Below, in pieces: positions 41,586 through 50,167 of a stretch of 64,000 bases of DNA (the stretch's first letter is position 1; every line of letters begins with the position of its first letter). Location of the stretch: positions 45,021-109,020 of the forward strand of contig CAYVUI010000001.1 of the NCBI GenBank assembly GCA_964454745.1. The letters run 5' to 3'. The notes under the pieces were generated by a model. The model made no database searches. It was not told the origin of the DNA and worked only from the letters and a program-made list of their open reading frames with translations. This DNA comes from CAYVUI01 sp964454745. Lineage in GTDB: Bacteria > Planctomycetota > Phycisphaerae > Sedimentisphaerales > Anaerohalosphaeraceae. The translations under genes were made by a program, and so were the position numbers.

Positions 41586-42371
41586 ATGAGAACGGTTCAG
41601 TTAGAAAATATCGCTGAAATATGGAATGGATTCTTTGACAGCGAGAAACAGGACCAGACCTGCAGAAACATGCTCATGGAGCATTATACGCCTATCGTCA
41701 AGTACACGGCCGATAGGATCTACGCGAAACTGCCCGATAAAGTCGAGTTGGACGACCTTGTCTCGGCTGGTATCTTCGGATTAATGGATGCCATCGATGC
41801 ATTCGACCCGGAACGCGGCGTAAAGTTTGAAACCTACTGTGCCCCGCGTATTCGCGGTGCTATCCTCGACGAGCTTCGAAGCATGGACTGGGTGCCCCGC
41901 CTGGTTCGTGCCCGCGCCCACCAGCTCGAAAATGCGCTCCAGACACTTGAAGCGCACCTCGGCCGGATGCCGACTGAAACAGAGATCGCCAGCGAACTGG
42001 AACTGAACATGGACGAGTTCCGCCGCCTCCAGCGGGATGCAAACGCCACCGGCCTGGTTTCTCTCAACAACAAATTTTCCGAATCCGACGGCGAAAAGGA
42101 CATCCGTGAGATCGACGTCATCGAGGACCAGAAAAGCCAGAATCCACTGATTGAGGCCCAGAAACGCGACCTCAAGAACCTGCTGACCAAGGGCCTGACC
42201 CGCGCCGAGCGACTGATCATCGTTCTCTATTATTACGAAGAAATGACGATGAAGGAAATCGGGGCGACACTCGACCTCTCCGAATCCCGCGTCTCACAGA
42301 TGCATTCGTCCATCGTCGCACGGCTCAAAGCGCAGCTCAATTCCCGAAAAAAGGAATTTTCCGTCCAGTAA
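41586..42371 (+). CDS. fliA: FliA/WhiG-family RNA polymerase sigma factor
   Basis: A sigma-28-type factor (261 residues from ATG 41586, which has GGAGG six bases upstream; the frame is open to 41550). Regions 2, 3 and 4 are clear: LVSAGIFGLMDAIDAFDPER, LRSMDWVPRLVRARAHQLE, RAERLIIVLYYYEEMTMKEIG and the region-4 HTH DLSESRVSQMHSSIV. It stands directly after flhG, the typical place of a flagellar sigma factor, and its leader carries a sigma-28-like promoter. It is the second paralog of this type in the window. No FlgM anti-sigma gene is seen. Confidence 0.93.
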   Translation: MRTVQLENIAEIWNGFFDSEKQDQTCRNMLMEHYTPIVKYTADRIYAKLPDKVELDDLVSAGIFGLMDAIDAFDPERGVKFETYCAPRIRGAILDELRSMDWVPRLVRARAHQLENALQTLEAHLGRMPTETEIASELELNMDEFRRLQRDANATGLVSLNNKFSESDGEKDIREIDVIEDQKSQNPLIEAQKRDLKNLLTKGLTRAERLIIVLYYYEEMTMKEIGATLDLSESRVSQMHSSIVARLKAQLNSRKKEFSVQ

Positions 42372-42403
42372 CCCCGGTTTTGACACCAAAACCCGCTATT
42401 TAC

Positions 42404-42440
42404 GCCCGGAACTCCACTCTTGCCTGATCCGGGCTTGATT
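42404..42440 (+). terminator. Terminator after fliA
   Basis: GCCCGGA (42404-42410) and TCCGGGC (42428-42434) form a 7-base GC-rich stem with a 17-base loop, then TTGATTT. It overlaps the -35 of the dapF promoter. Confidence 0.5.
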
Positions 42441-42463
42441 TCCTCGAACCATTCTGTTATCAT
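42435..42463 (+). promoter_or_regulatory. Sigma-70 type promoter of dapF
   Basis: TTGATT (42435-42440), 17 bases, TATCAT (42458-42463), about 40 bases before the ATG at 42502. Confidence 0.6.
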
Positions 42464-42501
42464 CTCCCCCTAAAAGATGCACTGATTCGCCAGGAGCAGC
42501 C

Positions 42502-43377
42502 ATGAATTTTACGAAAATGCACGGGCTTGGAAATGATTATGTCTACGTCAATTGCTTCGAAGAGCAGGTAGACAATCCCTCGGACCTCGCCATTCGCGTC
42601 AGCGACCGCCATACCGGCATCGGCTCGGACGGCCTGATCCTCATTATGCCCTCGGAGACCGCGGATGTCCGCATGCGGATGTTCAACGCCGACGGTTCCG
42701 AGGCCCAGATGTGCGGCAACGGCATCCGCTGTGTGGCCAAGTACACCTACGACCACCAGCTTGTCCCGGCTGGCGATGAGTTTTCCATTCCCGGGCATTT
42801 CATGTTCGAAGCCTCCTACCGAATCGAAACCGAGAGAGGCATCCTGACCGTCGGCCTGGAAATAGACGACGACCAGACAGTTCGGCGCGTCTGCGTGAAT
42901 ATGGGCCAGCCGATCCTGACCCCGATTCAGATCCCGGTCAATCTGCCCTGCGAGCGTGTGGTCAACGAACCGATTGACATCCTTGGTCAGCATTTCGAAA
43001 TGACATGCGTATCAATGGGCAACCCCCATGTTGTGTTCTTTACCGAGCATGTATGGGCGGTGGAACTCGAACGGCTGGGCCCGATCATCGAACACCTCGA
43101 TATCTTCCCCCAGCGGACCAATGTGCATTTTGTCAAAATTGACGATACCAACGAACTGACCATGCGAACCTGGGAACGCGGCAGCGGTGTGACCATGGCC
43201 TGCGGCACCGGGGCGTGCGCCACGGCGGTAGCTGGGGTACTAAACGGCAAGTGCGCCCGGCAGGTCATCGCGCATCTGCCCGGCGGTTCGCTGGAACTGT
43301 ACTGGTCCGAAGATGATAACTGTGTGTACATGACCGGCCCGGCGGTAGAGGTCTACCACGGCAAACTGCTGCTGTAA
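42502..43377 (+). CDS. dapF: Diaminopimelate epimerase
   Basis: DapF converts LL- to meso-diaminopimelate, for lysine and peptidoglycan. The two catalytic cysteines are seen in AQMCGNGIRCVAKY and TMACGTGACATAVA, and the start MNFTKMHGLGNDYVYVN is characteristic. Length 291 residues, slightly above the usual 275. Together with the L,D-transpeptidase it shows that this organism makes a DAP-type cell wall. AGGAG lies five bases before the ATG. It is convergent with the HEPN-linked gene. Confidence 0.96.
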   Translation: MNFTKMHGLGNDYVYVNCFEEQVDNPSDLAIRVSDRHTGIGSDGLILIMPSETADVRMRMFNADGSEAQMCGNGIRCVAKYTYDHQLVPAGDEFSIPGHFMFEASYRIETERGILTVGLEIDDDQTVRRVCVNMGQPILTPIQIPVNLPCERVVNEPIDILGQHFEMTCVSMGNPHVVFFTEHVWAVELERLGPIIEHLDIFPQRTNVHFVKIDDTNELTMRTWERGSGVTMACGTGACATAVAGVLNGKCARQVIAHLPGGSLELYWSEDDNCVYMTGPAVEVYHGKLLL

Positions 43378-43404
43378 ATTAAGCCCCCCGACTTGATTCC
43401 GGTA

Positions 43405-43797
43405 TTAATTCATGCGGTAAATCAACGCATCTTCGACATAAACATTATTGAATCGATTGCGTTTCAAACGCATATCTGAAAGTTTGCCCGGTTTTGTCTT
43501 AATCACCCCGGAAAAAGTCTGAACAATTTGATCATTTACGCCCACGACCGTAATATCCACAAGGTCGATAAACTCTCGAACTTCCGGATATTTATCCAAT
43601 TCCTGCTGTATACGCTTATAACTGGCCCTTGGCCCTTTTTCGTTATACATAGGGGTAGCGATAACAAGCCGCCACAGCTCAGATTCAGGCATGTAAAACC
43701 ATAATGCTGCCTTGATCTCAATTCCAGCTTCTTCCAAACTGGCTATCAACTGTTTCCCAAGTTCAATATCTTCTTTTACCAGTGACGTTTTATCCAT
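43405..43797 (-). CDS. Unknown protein paired with a HEPN protein
   Basis: A 130-residue protein of unknown function. It starts with MDKTSLVKEDIELGKQLI, has a hydrophobic beta-like core (KAALWFYMPESELWRLVIA) and ends in a basic stretch with MRLKRNRFNNVYVEDALIY. Its start overlaps the end of the upstream HEPN gene by 22 bases, so the two are translated together. In sequence databases such short partners often accompany HEPN proteins, but I cannot name the family. It may act as the partner in a toxin-antitoxin or regulatory pair. Confidence 0.6.
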   Translation of the reverse strand: MDKTSLVKEDIELGKQLIASLEEAGIEIKAALWFYMPESELWRLVIATPMYNEKGPRASYKRIQQELDKYPEVREFIDLVDITVVGVNDQIVQTFSGVIKTKPGKLSDMRLKRNRFNNVYVEDALIYRMN

Positions 43798-44198
43798 TGA
43801 AAAATCCCGTTTTCTGAATTGGAAACTGCATCAAATAAATCCTGAGCATCCTTGTCTACTATATCCTGCGAATACCGTTTCTCCTCACTCCAGTCCTTTA
43901 CAATACTCCAGTTATCTTCTAAATTTCCATCTGCAGCAGAATCTTTAAAATCTTCCTGTAACTTTATCTTTAACTCGGATAGTTCGATTAAGTTGTCGAG
44001 ATTATGGGTATATATCTTTTGACTGGATTTTGGAGGAAAATCGTACTGTTTTGTCCTCTTGGCAATACAGGCCTTTAATCCACACTCAATTACATATCCG
44101 GAAAGATAATAACTGCCCGCGTACCTGCCTGCATCCAGCAGTGTCTTTGCGTCTTCAAGCCTCTCCTGAGCAAGTTTTTGGAAATTGTCCCTGTTCAT
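43776..44198 (-). CDS. HEPN-domain protein
   Basis: A 140-residue helical protein. The opening MNRDNFQKLAQERLEDAKTL and the following AGSYYLSGYVIECGLKACIA are typical of HEPN domains, which occur as RNA-cutting toxins or as partners of nucleotidyltransferases. I do not see a clear RX4-6H toxin motif in the usual place. It overlaps a second unknown gene by 22 bases. The operon has no neighbour that hints at a larger system. Confidence 0.8.
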   Translation of the reverse strand: MNRDNFQKLAQERLEDAKTLLDAGRYAGSYYLSGYVIECGLKACIAKRTKQYDFPPKSSQKIYTHNLDNLIELSELKIKLQEDFKDSAADGNLEDNWSIVKDWSEEKRYSQDIVDKDAQDLFDAVSNSENGIFQWIKRHW

Positions 44199-44242
44199 GA
44201 TTTAAAATTGTATATCACAACTGTATCGAATGCAAGAAATAA

Positions 44243-44620
44243 TCAGTGAATCGAGAAAACCGACGTATCGATCACCTGCCCGCAGTAGATACACGATGCG
44301 TGCCGTCTGGAAACTCGCCGGCCGCACTGTGGACACTCCTGGGCTTTCCGCTGGTTCTTGCCGTCCAGTTCACCGTCGCGCATATCAATTTCGTAGAGCT
44401 TTTTGTGCAGATCCTCATCGGTCATCTTGCCCCGCTCACGCAAAAGCTCCCATAAGGCCTCGCAGATCAGCATCGTCCGGGCCAGGTTTTCATGCAGAAC
44501 CCGAAGCTCCTTTTGCGTACTGCGAGCCACGGCTTCCGCCCGTGCAGCGTCTGTAGAAGCGACATATGAGCTGATATTGATATCCTGCGCGGAACCGAAT
44601 GATCTTCCAAATGTAGTCAT
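44243..44620 (-). CDS. Unknown zinc-ribbon protein
   Basis: A 125-residue protein whose C-terminus ECPQCGRRVSRRHASCIYCG has two CxxC pairs forming a zinc ribbon. The rest is helical, with a long alpha-helical segment (LRVLHENLARTMLICEALWELL). There is no signal or membrane segment. GGAGG lies seven bases before the ATG, so it is surely translated. The function is unknown; zinc ribbons at the end of short helical proteins often bind nucleic acid or partner proteins. It stands alone between the HEPN pair and the divergent radical SAM gene. Confidence 0.7.
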   Translation of the reverse strand: MTTFGRSFGSAQDINISSYVASTDAARAEAVARSTQKELRVLHENLARTMLICEALWELLRERGKMTDEDLHKKLYEIDMRDGELDGKNQRKAQECPQCGRRVSRRHASCIYCGQVIDTSVFSIH

Positions 44621-44729
44621 AATAATTCCTCCTGAAAAAAATGAACTCTCATCTCGTTTTCATAAAAGAACTTACCATTTCAACCCCGATTATAATCGTT
44701 TTTCTGCGATTTTTCCATTCCTTTTTTCA

Positions 44730-44758
44730 TTGCCCAAATTTGCCCGCTTTGCTATACT
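44730..44758 (+). promoter_or_regulatory. Sigma-70 type promoter of the radical SAM gene
   Basis: TTGCCC (44730-44735), 17 bases, TATACT (44753-44758). TGC before the -10 also makes an extended -10. Start near 44765, ahead of ATG 44803. Confidence 0.55.
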
Positions 44759-44802
44759 GTTGAAAATCATGGATGATGTAAAAAAGCGTTCGGAACCGGA
44801 AA

Positions 44803-45948
44803 ATGACCGCCATTTTAACCAAACCCGATACCCATCAAAAGCTCTCGATCCTCAGTGACGACGCCAAGTACGATATCGCCTGTGCCTGCGGCTCGAAAAA
44901 AGAGGAACACCGCAAACGCAGCAAAAGCAACCAATCCAAATGGATCTACCCGGTTACCCTGCAAAACGGCGGACGCAGCTCCATTTTTAAGACCCTGGTT
45001 TCCAACGTCTGCGAAAACGACTGCGCGTACTGCCCCCTTCGCCACGACCAGGACATCCGCCGGGTGGCCCTGACCCCGGAAGAAACCGTCAAAACTTTCC
45101 TCGATTACTACCAGCAGGGCGAAGTTTTCGGCCTGTTCCTAAGCTCGGGGCTTTTCGGCACAGCGGATACCGCCATGACCCGGCTGATCGACACCGCGAG
45201 TGTCCTGCGAAAAAAGCATAAGTTCCGCGGCATGATCCACCTCAAAATCCTTCCCGGTGCCAGCCCCGAAGCGATCGAACAGGCCCTGTCGCTCGCCTCC
45301 GCGGTCTCAATCAATATCGAGACGCCCGGCCCGGAGTACATGAAGAAGATTTCCTCCCGCAAGGATTACCTCAATGACATCATCGCCCCGATCAAGCTGA
45401 TCAGTGAGCTGACGGAAAACAACTCCCGCTACCGCCGGGTAAAGCAGACCACTCAGTTCATCGTCGGCGCCGCCGGGGAATCCGACCGCGAGATCGTTCA
45501 CTATTCCGCGGCCCTGTACAACCGCCTCCGCATGAACCGCATTTATTTCAGCGCGTACCAGCGGGGCCTGGGCGATTCGTCGCTCCCAGCCGAGAACACA
45601 CCTGTTGACAATACCGATCCGCTAACCCGGGAACACCGCCTCTACCAGGTCGATTTCCTCTTTCGCAAATACGGATTCGGTGAATCCGATATTTCCTATA
45701 CCCCCGACGGCAAACTGGACCTCTCTGTCGATCCCAAGCAGGTTTGGGCAAACAAAAATCCTCACTTTTTCCCGCTCAATCCCAACTACGCCTCAAAACT
45801 CGACCTGCTCAAAGTCCCTGGCTTTGGCCCGATAACCGTAAACCGAATCCTTTACCGCAGAAAACAGGCCCGCCTGACAGATATCCGCCAACTCGGCAAA
45901 TACACCAAAACACTCCAAAAAGCCCAAAATTATCTGACCTTTTGCTAA
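44803..45948 (+). CDS. Radical SAM protein of the putative DNA modification/repair type
   Basis: A 381-residue radical SAM enzyme. The cluster motif is NVCENDCAYCPLR (CxxxCxxC), and IKLILPG-like HLKILPGA and QTTQFIVGAAGESDREIV are typical of the group annotated as putative DNA modification/repair radical SAM proteins. The C-terminal LLKVPGFGPITVNRILYRRKQ is a helix-hairpin-helix DNA-binding element. These proteins are often encoded next to a uracil-DNA-glycosylase-like gene; none is present here. Substrate unknown. Confidence 0.85.
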   Translation: MTAILTKPDTHQKLSILSDDAKYDIACACGSKKEEHRKRSKSNQSKWIYPVTLQNGGRSSIFKTLVSNVCENDCAYCPLRHDQDIRRVALTPEETVKTFLDYYQQGEVFGLFLSSGLFGTADTAMTRLIDTASVLRKKHKFRGMIHLKILPGASPEAIEQALSLASAVSINIETPGPEYMKKISSRKDYLNDIIAPIKLISELTENNSRYRRVKQTTQFIVGAAGESDREIVHYSAALYNRLRMNRIYFSAYQRGLGDSSLPAENTPVDNTDPLTREHRLYQVDFLFRKYGFGESDISYTPDGKLDLSVDPKQVWANKNPHFFPLNPNYASKLDLLKVPGFGPITVNRILYRRKQARLTDIRQLGKYTKTLQKAQNYLTFC

Positions 45949-46076
45949 CCGCCTCCAAATCCGCCCTGTCGATCGATCTCATTTTATAATTTTACACAAG
46001 GCCTCCCGTTTTCATTCCGATACGTCACAGTGATTACATAGATATAGATACTTACTGGCCTCAATAACAGGAGCTA

Positions 46077-46421
46077 ATGATGAATTACAAAAAAGGTGTA
46101 ACACTGATCGAACTGCTGGTTGTCGTACTGATTCTTGGCGTCATTGCTGCAATCGCAGTGCCCAGGATCGGAACCAGCGCGGAAAATGCCAAGGAAAATA
46201 CCTGTGATCAGAACCTCACGATCATGAACGAAGCACTGGAGAGATACGCACTTGATGAAAGTGAATATCCCAAAAAGATCACCGATCTGACCAAAGACAA
46301 GGATTACTTCCCCCATGGTGCACCCGAATGCCCCCTCGGCGGGACGTACAAACTGGACACCAAGGATGATGTCATCTACTGCACACACGATAAAAAAGGC
46401 AAGAATAAGAATAAGAAATAG
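46077..46421 (+). CDS. Type II secretion/type IV pilus pseudopilin
   Basis: A 114-residue prepilin. The N-terminus KKGVTLIELLVVVLILGVIA has the short positive leader, the cleavage site after G and the conserved glutamate at +5, with the hydrophobic helix. The C-terminal part after about residue 40 is a small beta domain with two cysteines (ECPLGGTYKLDTKD). Such proteins form pseudopili of type II secretion in Planctomycetota, where many are solitary or in many copies. No other secretion genes are near. Confidence 0.85.
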   Translation: MMNYKKGVTLIELLVVVLILGVIAAIAVPRIGTSAENAKENTCDQNLTIMNEALERYALDESEYPKKITDLTKDKDYFPHGAPECPLGGTYKLDTKDDVIYCTHDKKGKNKNKK

Positions 46422-46456
46422 TGATCCGACCTGAATCATTGAGAAAATGAAGTGAG

Positions 46457-46492
46457 AGGCCCTGCTTTTTTGAGGATGAGCGGGGCCTTTCC
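46457..46492 (+). terminator. Terminator after the pseudopilin gene
   Basis: AGGCCCTGC (46457-46465) and GCGGGGCCT (46480-46488) pair with one mismatch; TTTCCTT follows. Confidence 0.65.
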
Positions 46493-46594
46493 TTATGACC
46501 TCACCATAAAAAGACTCACGCCATCCACATTGTTATCCAAAATACCGCAATTCTGGACGAAAAATTCAAAAAAAAGAATTTTTCTCAATTTTTC

Positions 46595-46622
46595 TTGCAA
46601 AACTACGATTTTGTACTATTAT
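46595..46622 (+). promoter_or_regulatory. Sigma-70 type promoter of rpsU
   Basis: TTGCAA (46595-46600), 16 bases, TATTAT (46617-46622), in an AT-rich region 80 bases before the ATG. Confidence 0.55.
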
Positions 46623-46702
46623 TAAAGATTCCTGAAATTTTAGATTCAGAAAAGCACAGGTAAACACAAAAGACTCTTTTTAGAAAGGAGAGAAAAGGAT
46701 TT

Positions 46703-46900
46703 ATGATTAAGGTGAAAGCCCGTACCGGCGAATCGGTTCAGCAGATGGTCAAGCGTTTTAAAAAACTTTGCGAAAAAGAAGGTCTGATCCGTGACATCAA
46801 ACGCAACAGCTACTACGAGAAACCCTCTGAAAAGAACCGCCGCAAACGCAGAAAAGCACAGCGAATGAGCCAGATCGCCAATCGCAGAATGGGCCGTTAA
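46703..46900 (+). CDS. rpsU: 30S ribosomal protein S21
   Basis: A 65-residue basic protein with the S21 signature: MIKVKARTGESVQQMVKRFK at the start, CEKEGLIRDIKRNSYYEKP in the middle and a Lys/Arg-rich tail. It binds the 3' end region of 16S rRNA in the small subunit. AAAGGAGAG precedes the ATG. It has its own promoter and terminator, as expected for a highly expressed small gene. Confidence 0.95.
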   Translation: MIKVKARTGESVQQMVKRFKKLCEKEGLIRDIKRNSYYEKPSEKNRRKRRKAQRMSQIANRRMGR

Positions 46901-46948
46901 TTTCAACCTTGCGCTTTTCAAGATAATCCTTTTCGTGTAAAATAGCCC

Positions 46949-46986
46949 ACCGGGCAGGTATACCATGGAAACCTGTCCGGTATTTT
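46949..46986 (+). terminator. Terminator after rpsU
   Basis: ACCGGGCAGGT (46949-46959) and ACCTGTCCGGT (46971-46981) pair, then ATTTTT. A strong intrinsic terminator. Confidence 0.85.
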
Positions 46987-47017
46987 TATGCGCACAAACA
47001 ACATGGAGGTAAAAAAA

Positions 47018-48076
47018 ATGAATCAGAATTCACGTAATTTCCTGAAAGAACTCCTCGAAACGCCCAGTCCGTCCGGTTTTGAGCAGGCCGCCGCCAAAAT
47101 CTGGCGTGAACGGGTTAAATCCGCCGCGGATGAACTGATCCCGGACGTCCACGGCAACAGCATCGCCGTATTGAACCCGAAGGCCAAATTCAAGTTCATG
47201 CTCGCCGGGCACATTGATGAAATCGGCCTGATGATTACCCATATCGACGACAAGGGCTTCATTTACGTCGGCCAGATCGGCGGCATGGATACTGCCCTGC
47301 TCATCGGCCAGCGGGTGAAAATCCTCACCGCCAAAGGCCCGCTGCTCGGTGTCGTCGGACGGAAAGCCATCCATACCATGAAACCCGAAGAGCGGAAAAA
47401 AGGCGTCGAGATGGAAAACATCTGGGTCGATATCGGGGCCAAAGACAAAAAAGATGCCCTGAAAAAAGTCGACATCGGCGATCCTATGGTCGTGGATGTC
47501 CAGTGCCTGCCCGTCCAGAATGACCGCATCATTTCCCGCGCGACCGACGATAAATCCGGCGCCTTCGTGGTCTCCGAGGTCATCCGGGCCCTCTCGAAGC
47601 GAAAACTCAATATCTCCGTCATCGGCGTAGCGACCGTACAGGAAGAAGTCGGTTTGCGCGGCGCAACCACATCCTCCTACAGTGTCCATCCCAACGCAGG
47701 TATCGCGATTGATGTTACCTTCGCCTCGGACCACCCGGAAACGGATCCCAAAAAGCTCGGCGAGGTCAAGCTCGGCGGCGGCCCGGTTCTGCACCGCGGC
47801 TGTAATATCAACCCCATAATGGACCGCGAAATGGTCAAACTCGCCAAAAAGCTCAAGATCCCTTACCAGATGACCGGCAGCCCGCGCGGCACCGGCACCG
47901 ACGCAAACGCAATGCAGCTTTCCCGCGGGGGTGTCGCCACATCCCTGGTCAGCGTCCCTAACCGGTATATGCACTCGCCGGTCGAGATGCTCAGCATCAA
48001 GGATATCGACAATACCGTCAAGCTGCTCGTCGAATACCTGGCGGCCCACCCGGCCAATCGTGACTACAGGCCCTAA
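47018..48076 (+). CDS. M42-family aminopeptidase
   Basis: A 352-residue metallopeptidase of family M42 (FrvX/glutamyl aminopeptidase, formerly annotated as cellulase M). Motifs: ETPSPSGFEQ, LAGHIDEIGLMITHID with the first metal-binding His/Asp, RATDDKSGAFVVSEV, ATVQEEVGLRGATT with the catalytic Glu pair, and TGTDANAM. It trims peptides in the cytoplasm with two metal ions. ATG 47018 has GGAGG eight bases upstream; ATG 46988 overlaps the terminator and is not used. Confidence 0.92.
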   Translation: MNQNSRNFLKELLETPSPSGFEQAAAKIWRERVKSAADELIPDVHGNSIAVLNPKAKFKFMLAGHIDEIGLMITHIDDKGFIYVGQIGGMDTALLIGQRVKILTAKGPLLGVVGRKAIHTMKPEERKKGVEMENIWVDIGAKDKKDALKKVDIGDPMVVDVQCLPVQNDRIISRATDDKSGAFVVSEVIRALSKRKLNISVIGVATVQEEVGLRGATTSSYSVHPNAGIAIDVTFASDHPETDPKKLGEVKLGGGPVLHRGCNINPIMDREMVKLAKKLKIPYQMTGSPRGTGTDANAMQLSRGGVATSLVSVPNRYMHSPVEMLSIKDIDNTVKLLVEYLAAHPANRDYRP

Positions 48077-48151
48077 GCAACGCAAATATGAATACATCAA
48101 CCATCCCCGGGCCGGCTGCAAAACCGGTCCGGGGCAACCATACGCAGATAC

Positions 48152-50167
48152 ATGACAGAATTTAACATTAAAAGCAGCTTTCAGCCCAAAGGCGACCAGC
48201 CCCAGGCGATTGACCGAATCGTCGAGGGCCTATGGCATAATAAGCCCGCCCAGACACTGCTCGGCGTGACCGGCTCGGGTAAAACCTTCACCATGGCCAA
48301 TGTAATCCAGCGATGGAAACGCCCCGCGCTGATTATCTCGCATAATAAAACCCTCGCTGCCCAGCTTTACGAGGAATTCAAGGAGCTTTTCCCCGACAAT
48401 GCCGTGGAATACTTCGTCAGCTATTACGACTACTATCAGCCCGAGGCCTACATCCCCCAGCGGGACATCTACATTGAAAAAGACGCCTCCCGCAATGACG
48501 ACCTCGACCGCCTGCGGCTCTCGACCACGACCAGCCTGCTTAGCCGTGAAGACGTCGTGATCGTCGCCTCCGTCTCGTGCATCTTCGGCCTGGGCAGCCC
48601 GGAGGACTACAAGGCAAGCGTAATTCCCGTCCGTATCGGCGCGGAGATCGAACGCAATGACCTGCTGGGCCGCTTTGCCGACCTCCAGTATGACCGCAAC
48701 GATATGGATTTCGCCCGCGGCACCTTCCGCGTCCGCGGTGATGTCGTCGAGTTATGGCCCAGCTACGAATCCTTCGCCGTCCGCTTTGAATTCTTCGGCG
48801 ACGAGGTTGAATCCATCTCTTATATCAACCCCGTCTCGGGCGAAACCCTCTCTACCGACAGCCAGATCTTCATCTACCCCGCGGTCCATTACGTCATGCC
48901 GCAGGACCGCATCGAGGCGGCGGTTCATTCCATCAAAGCTGAACTGGCCACCCGCCTCAACCAGCTCCGCAGCCAGGGCAAACTGCTCGAGGCCCAGCGG
49001 CTCGAGGCCCGCACCATGTACGACGTTGAAATGCTTCAGGAAGTCGGCTTCTGCTCCGGGATCGAAAACTACGCCCGCCACCTGGCCGGCCTCAAACCCG
49101 GGCAGACGCCCTACACCCTGATCGATTATTTCCCCGAAGATTTCCTGCTGATTATTGACGAATCTCACGTCACCATCCCGCAGATCCGCGCGATGTACGC
49201 CGGCGACCGCAGCCGCAAACAGGTGCTCGTCGACCACGGTTTCCGTCTGCCAAGCGCCCTGGATAACCGGCCCCTGCAGTTCGACGAATTCTTTAACCGC
49301 TGGAAAAACGTCATCTTCGTTTCTGCTACGCCCTCCCCGTGGGAGCTCGAACAATCCGAGGGCGAGATTATCGAGCAGATCATCCGCCCTACCGGCCTGC
49401 TCGATCCCGAGATCTTCGTCGAACCGGCCACCGAGCAGGTACCTCACCTGATGGGCGAGGTCGAAAAACGCGTCAAGATAAACGAACGCGTACTGGTAAC
49501 CACACTGACCAAGCGGCTCGCCGAAGACCTCTCGAGCTACCTGGCCGCCAAGGGTTTCCGCTGTAAATACCTCCACAGCGATATCGAAACCCTCGAGCGC
49601 GTCGAAATCCTCCGCGACCTGCGCCTGGGCGAATTCGATGTCCTGGTCGGCATCAACCTCCTGCGTGAGGGCCTCGACCTGCCCGAAGTATCCCTGGTCG
49701 CCATCCTCGACGCCGACAAGGAAGGCTTCCTTCGCAGCGAGACTTCCCTGATCCAGACCATCGGTCGAACCGCCCGTAACGTAAATGCCAAGGTCATCCT
49801 CTACGCCGACCGGATCACCCCCTCTATGCAAAAAGCTATTGACGAAACCGCCAGAAGGCGTACAATTCAACAGAAGTACAACGATGAAAACGGCATTACG
49901 CCCGAAACCATCAAAAAAGAGGTGCGAAAGAGCCTCGCCGAGCAGTTCAAGGCACGAAAAACCGCTCAGCAGGCCGTCAATCTCTCGGAATCCGAATACG
50001 ACAAAAATGAACTCGCGGCGAAAATCGAGCAGGAAATGCTCGAAGCTGCGGAAAAACTCGACTTTGAACGGGCCGCATTCCTCCGCGACCAGCTCAAAGA
50101 GCTAAAGGAGATACCTGAACTTGAGCGTACTGGTGACAGACAAAAAAATCGTAGGAAAACCTCCTAA
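48152..50167 (+). CDS. uvrB: Excinuclease ABC subunit B
   Basis: UvrB (671 residues) verifies DNA damage in nucleotide excision repair. Walker A is TLLGVTGSGKTFTMANV, the beta-hairpin carries FVSYYDYYQPEAYIP, helicase motifs include DESHVTIPQ, LRLGEFDVLVGINLLREGLD and QTIGRTARN, and a UVR domain (SEYDKNELAAKIEQEMLEA) ends the protein and contacts UvrC. Length is normal. NadC starts inside its last 47 bases, so the genes are translationally coupled. No uvrA or uvrC is in the window. Confidence 0.97.
   Translation: MTEFNIKSSFQPKGDQPQAIDRIVEGLWHNKPAQTLLGVTGSGKTFTMANVIQRWKRPALIISHNKTLAAQLYEEFKELFPDNAVEYFVSYYDYYQPEAYIPQRDIYIEKDASRNDDLDRLRLSTTTSLLSREDVVIVASVSCIFGLGSPEDYKASVIPVRIGAEIERNDLLGRFADLQYDRNDMDFARGTFRVRGDVVELWPSYESFAVRFEFFGDEVESISYINPVSGETLSTDSQIFIYPAVHYVMPQDRIEAAVHSIKAELATRLNQLRSQGKLLEAQRLEARTMYDVEMLQEVGFCSGIENYARHLAGLKPGQTPYTLIDYFPEDFLLIIDESHVTIPQIRAMYAGDRSRKQVLVDHGFRLPSALDNRPLQFDEFFNRWKNVIFVSATPSPWELEQSEGEIIEQIIRPTGLLDPEIFVEPATEQVPHLMGEVEKRVKINERVLVTTLTKRLAEDLSSYLAAKGFRCKYLHSDIETLERVEILRDLRLGEFDVLVGINLLREGLDLPEVSLVAILDADKEGFLRSETSLIQTIGRTARNVNAKVILYADRITPSMQKAIDETARRRTIQQKYNDENGITPETIKKEVRKSLAEQFKARKTAQQAVNLSESEYDKNELAAKIEQEMLEAAEKLDFERAAFLRDQLKELKEIPELERTGDRQKNRRKTS

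Noticed and set aside
48752..49870. 372-residue open frame antisense to uvrB
   Set aside because: uvrB is certain from its motifs; the antisense frame is a product of GC-rich codon bias.
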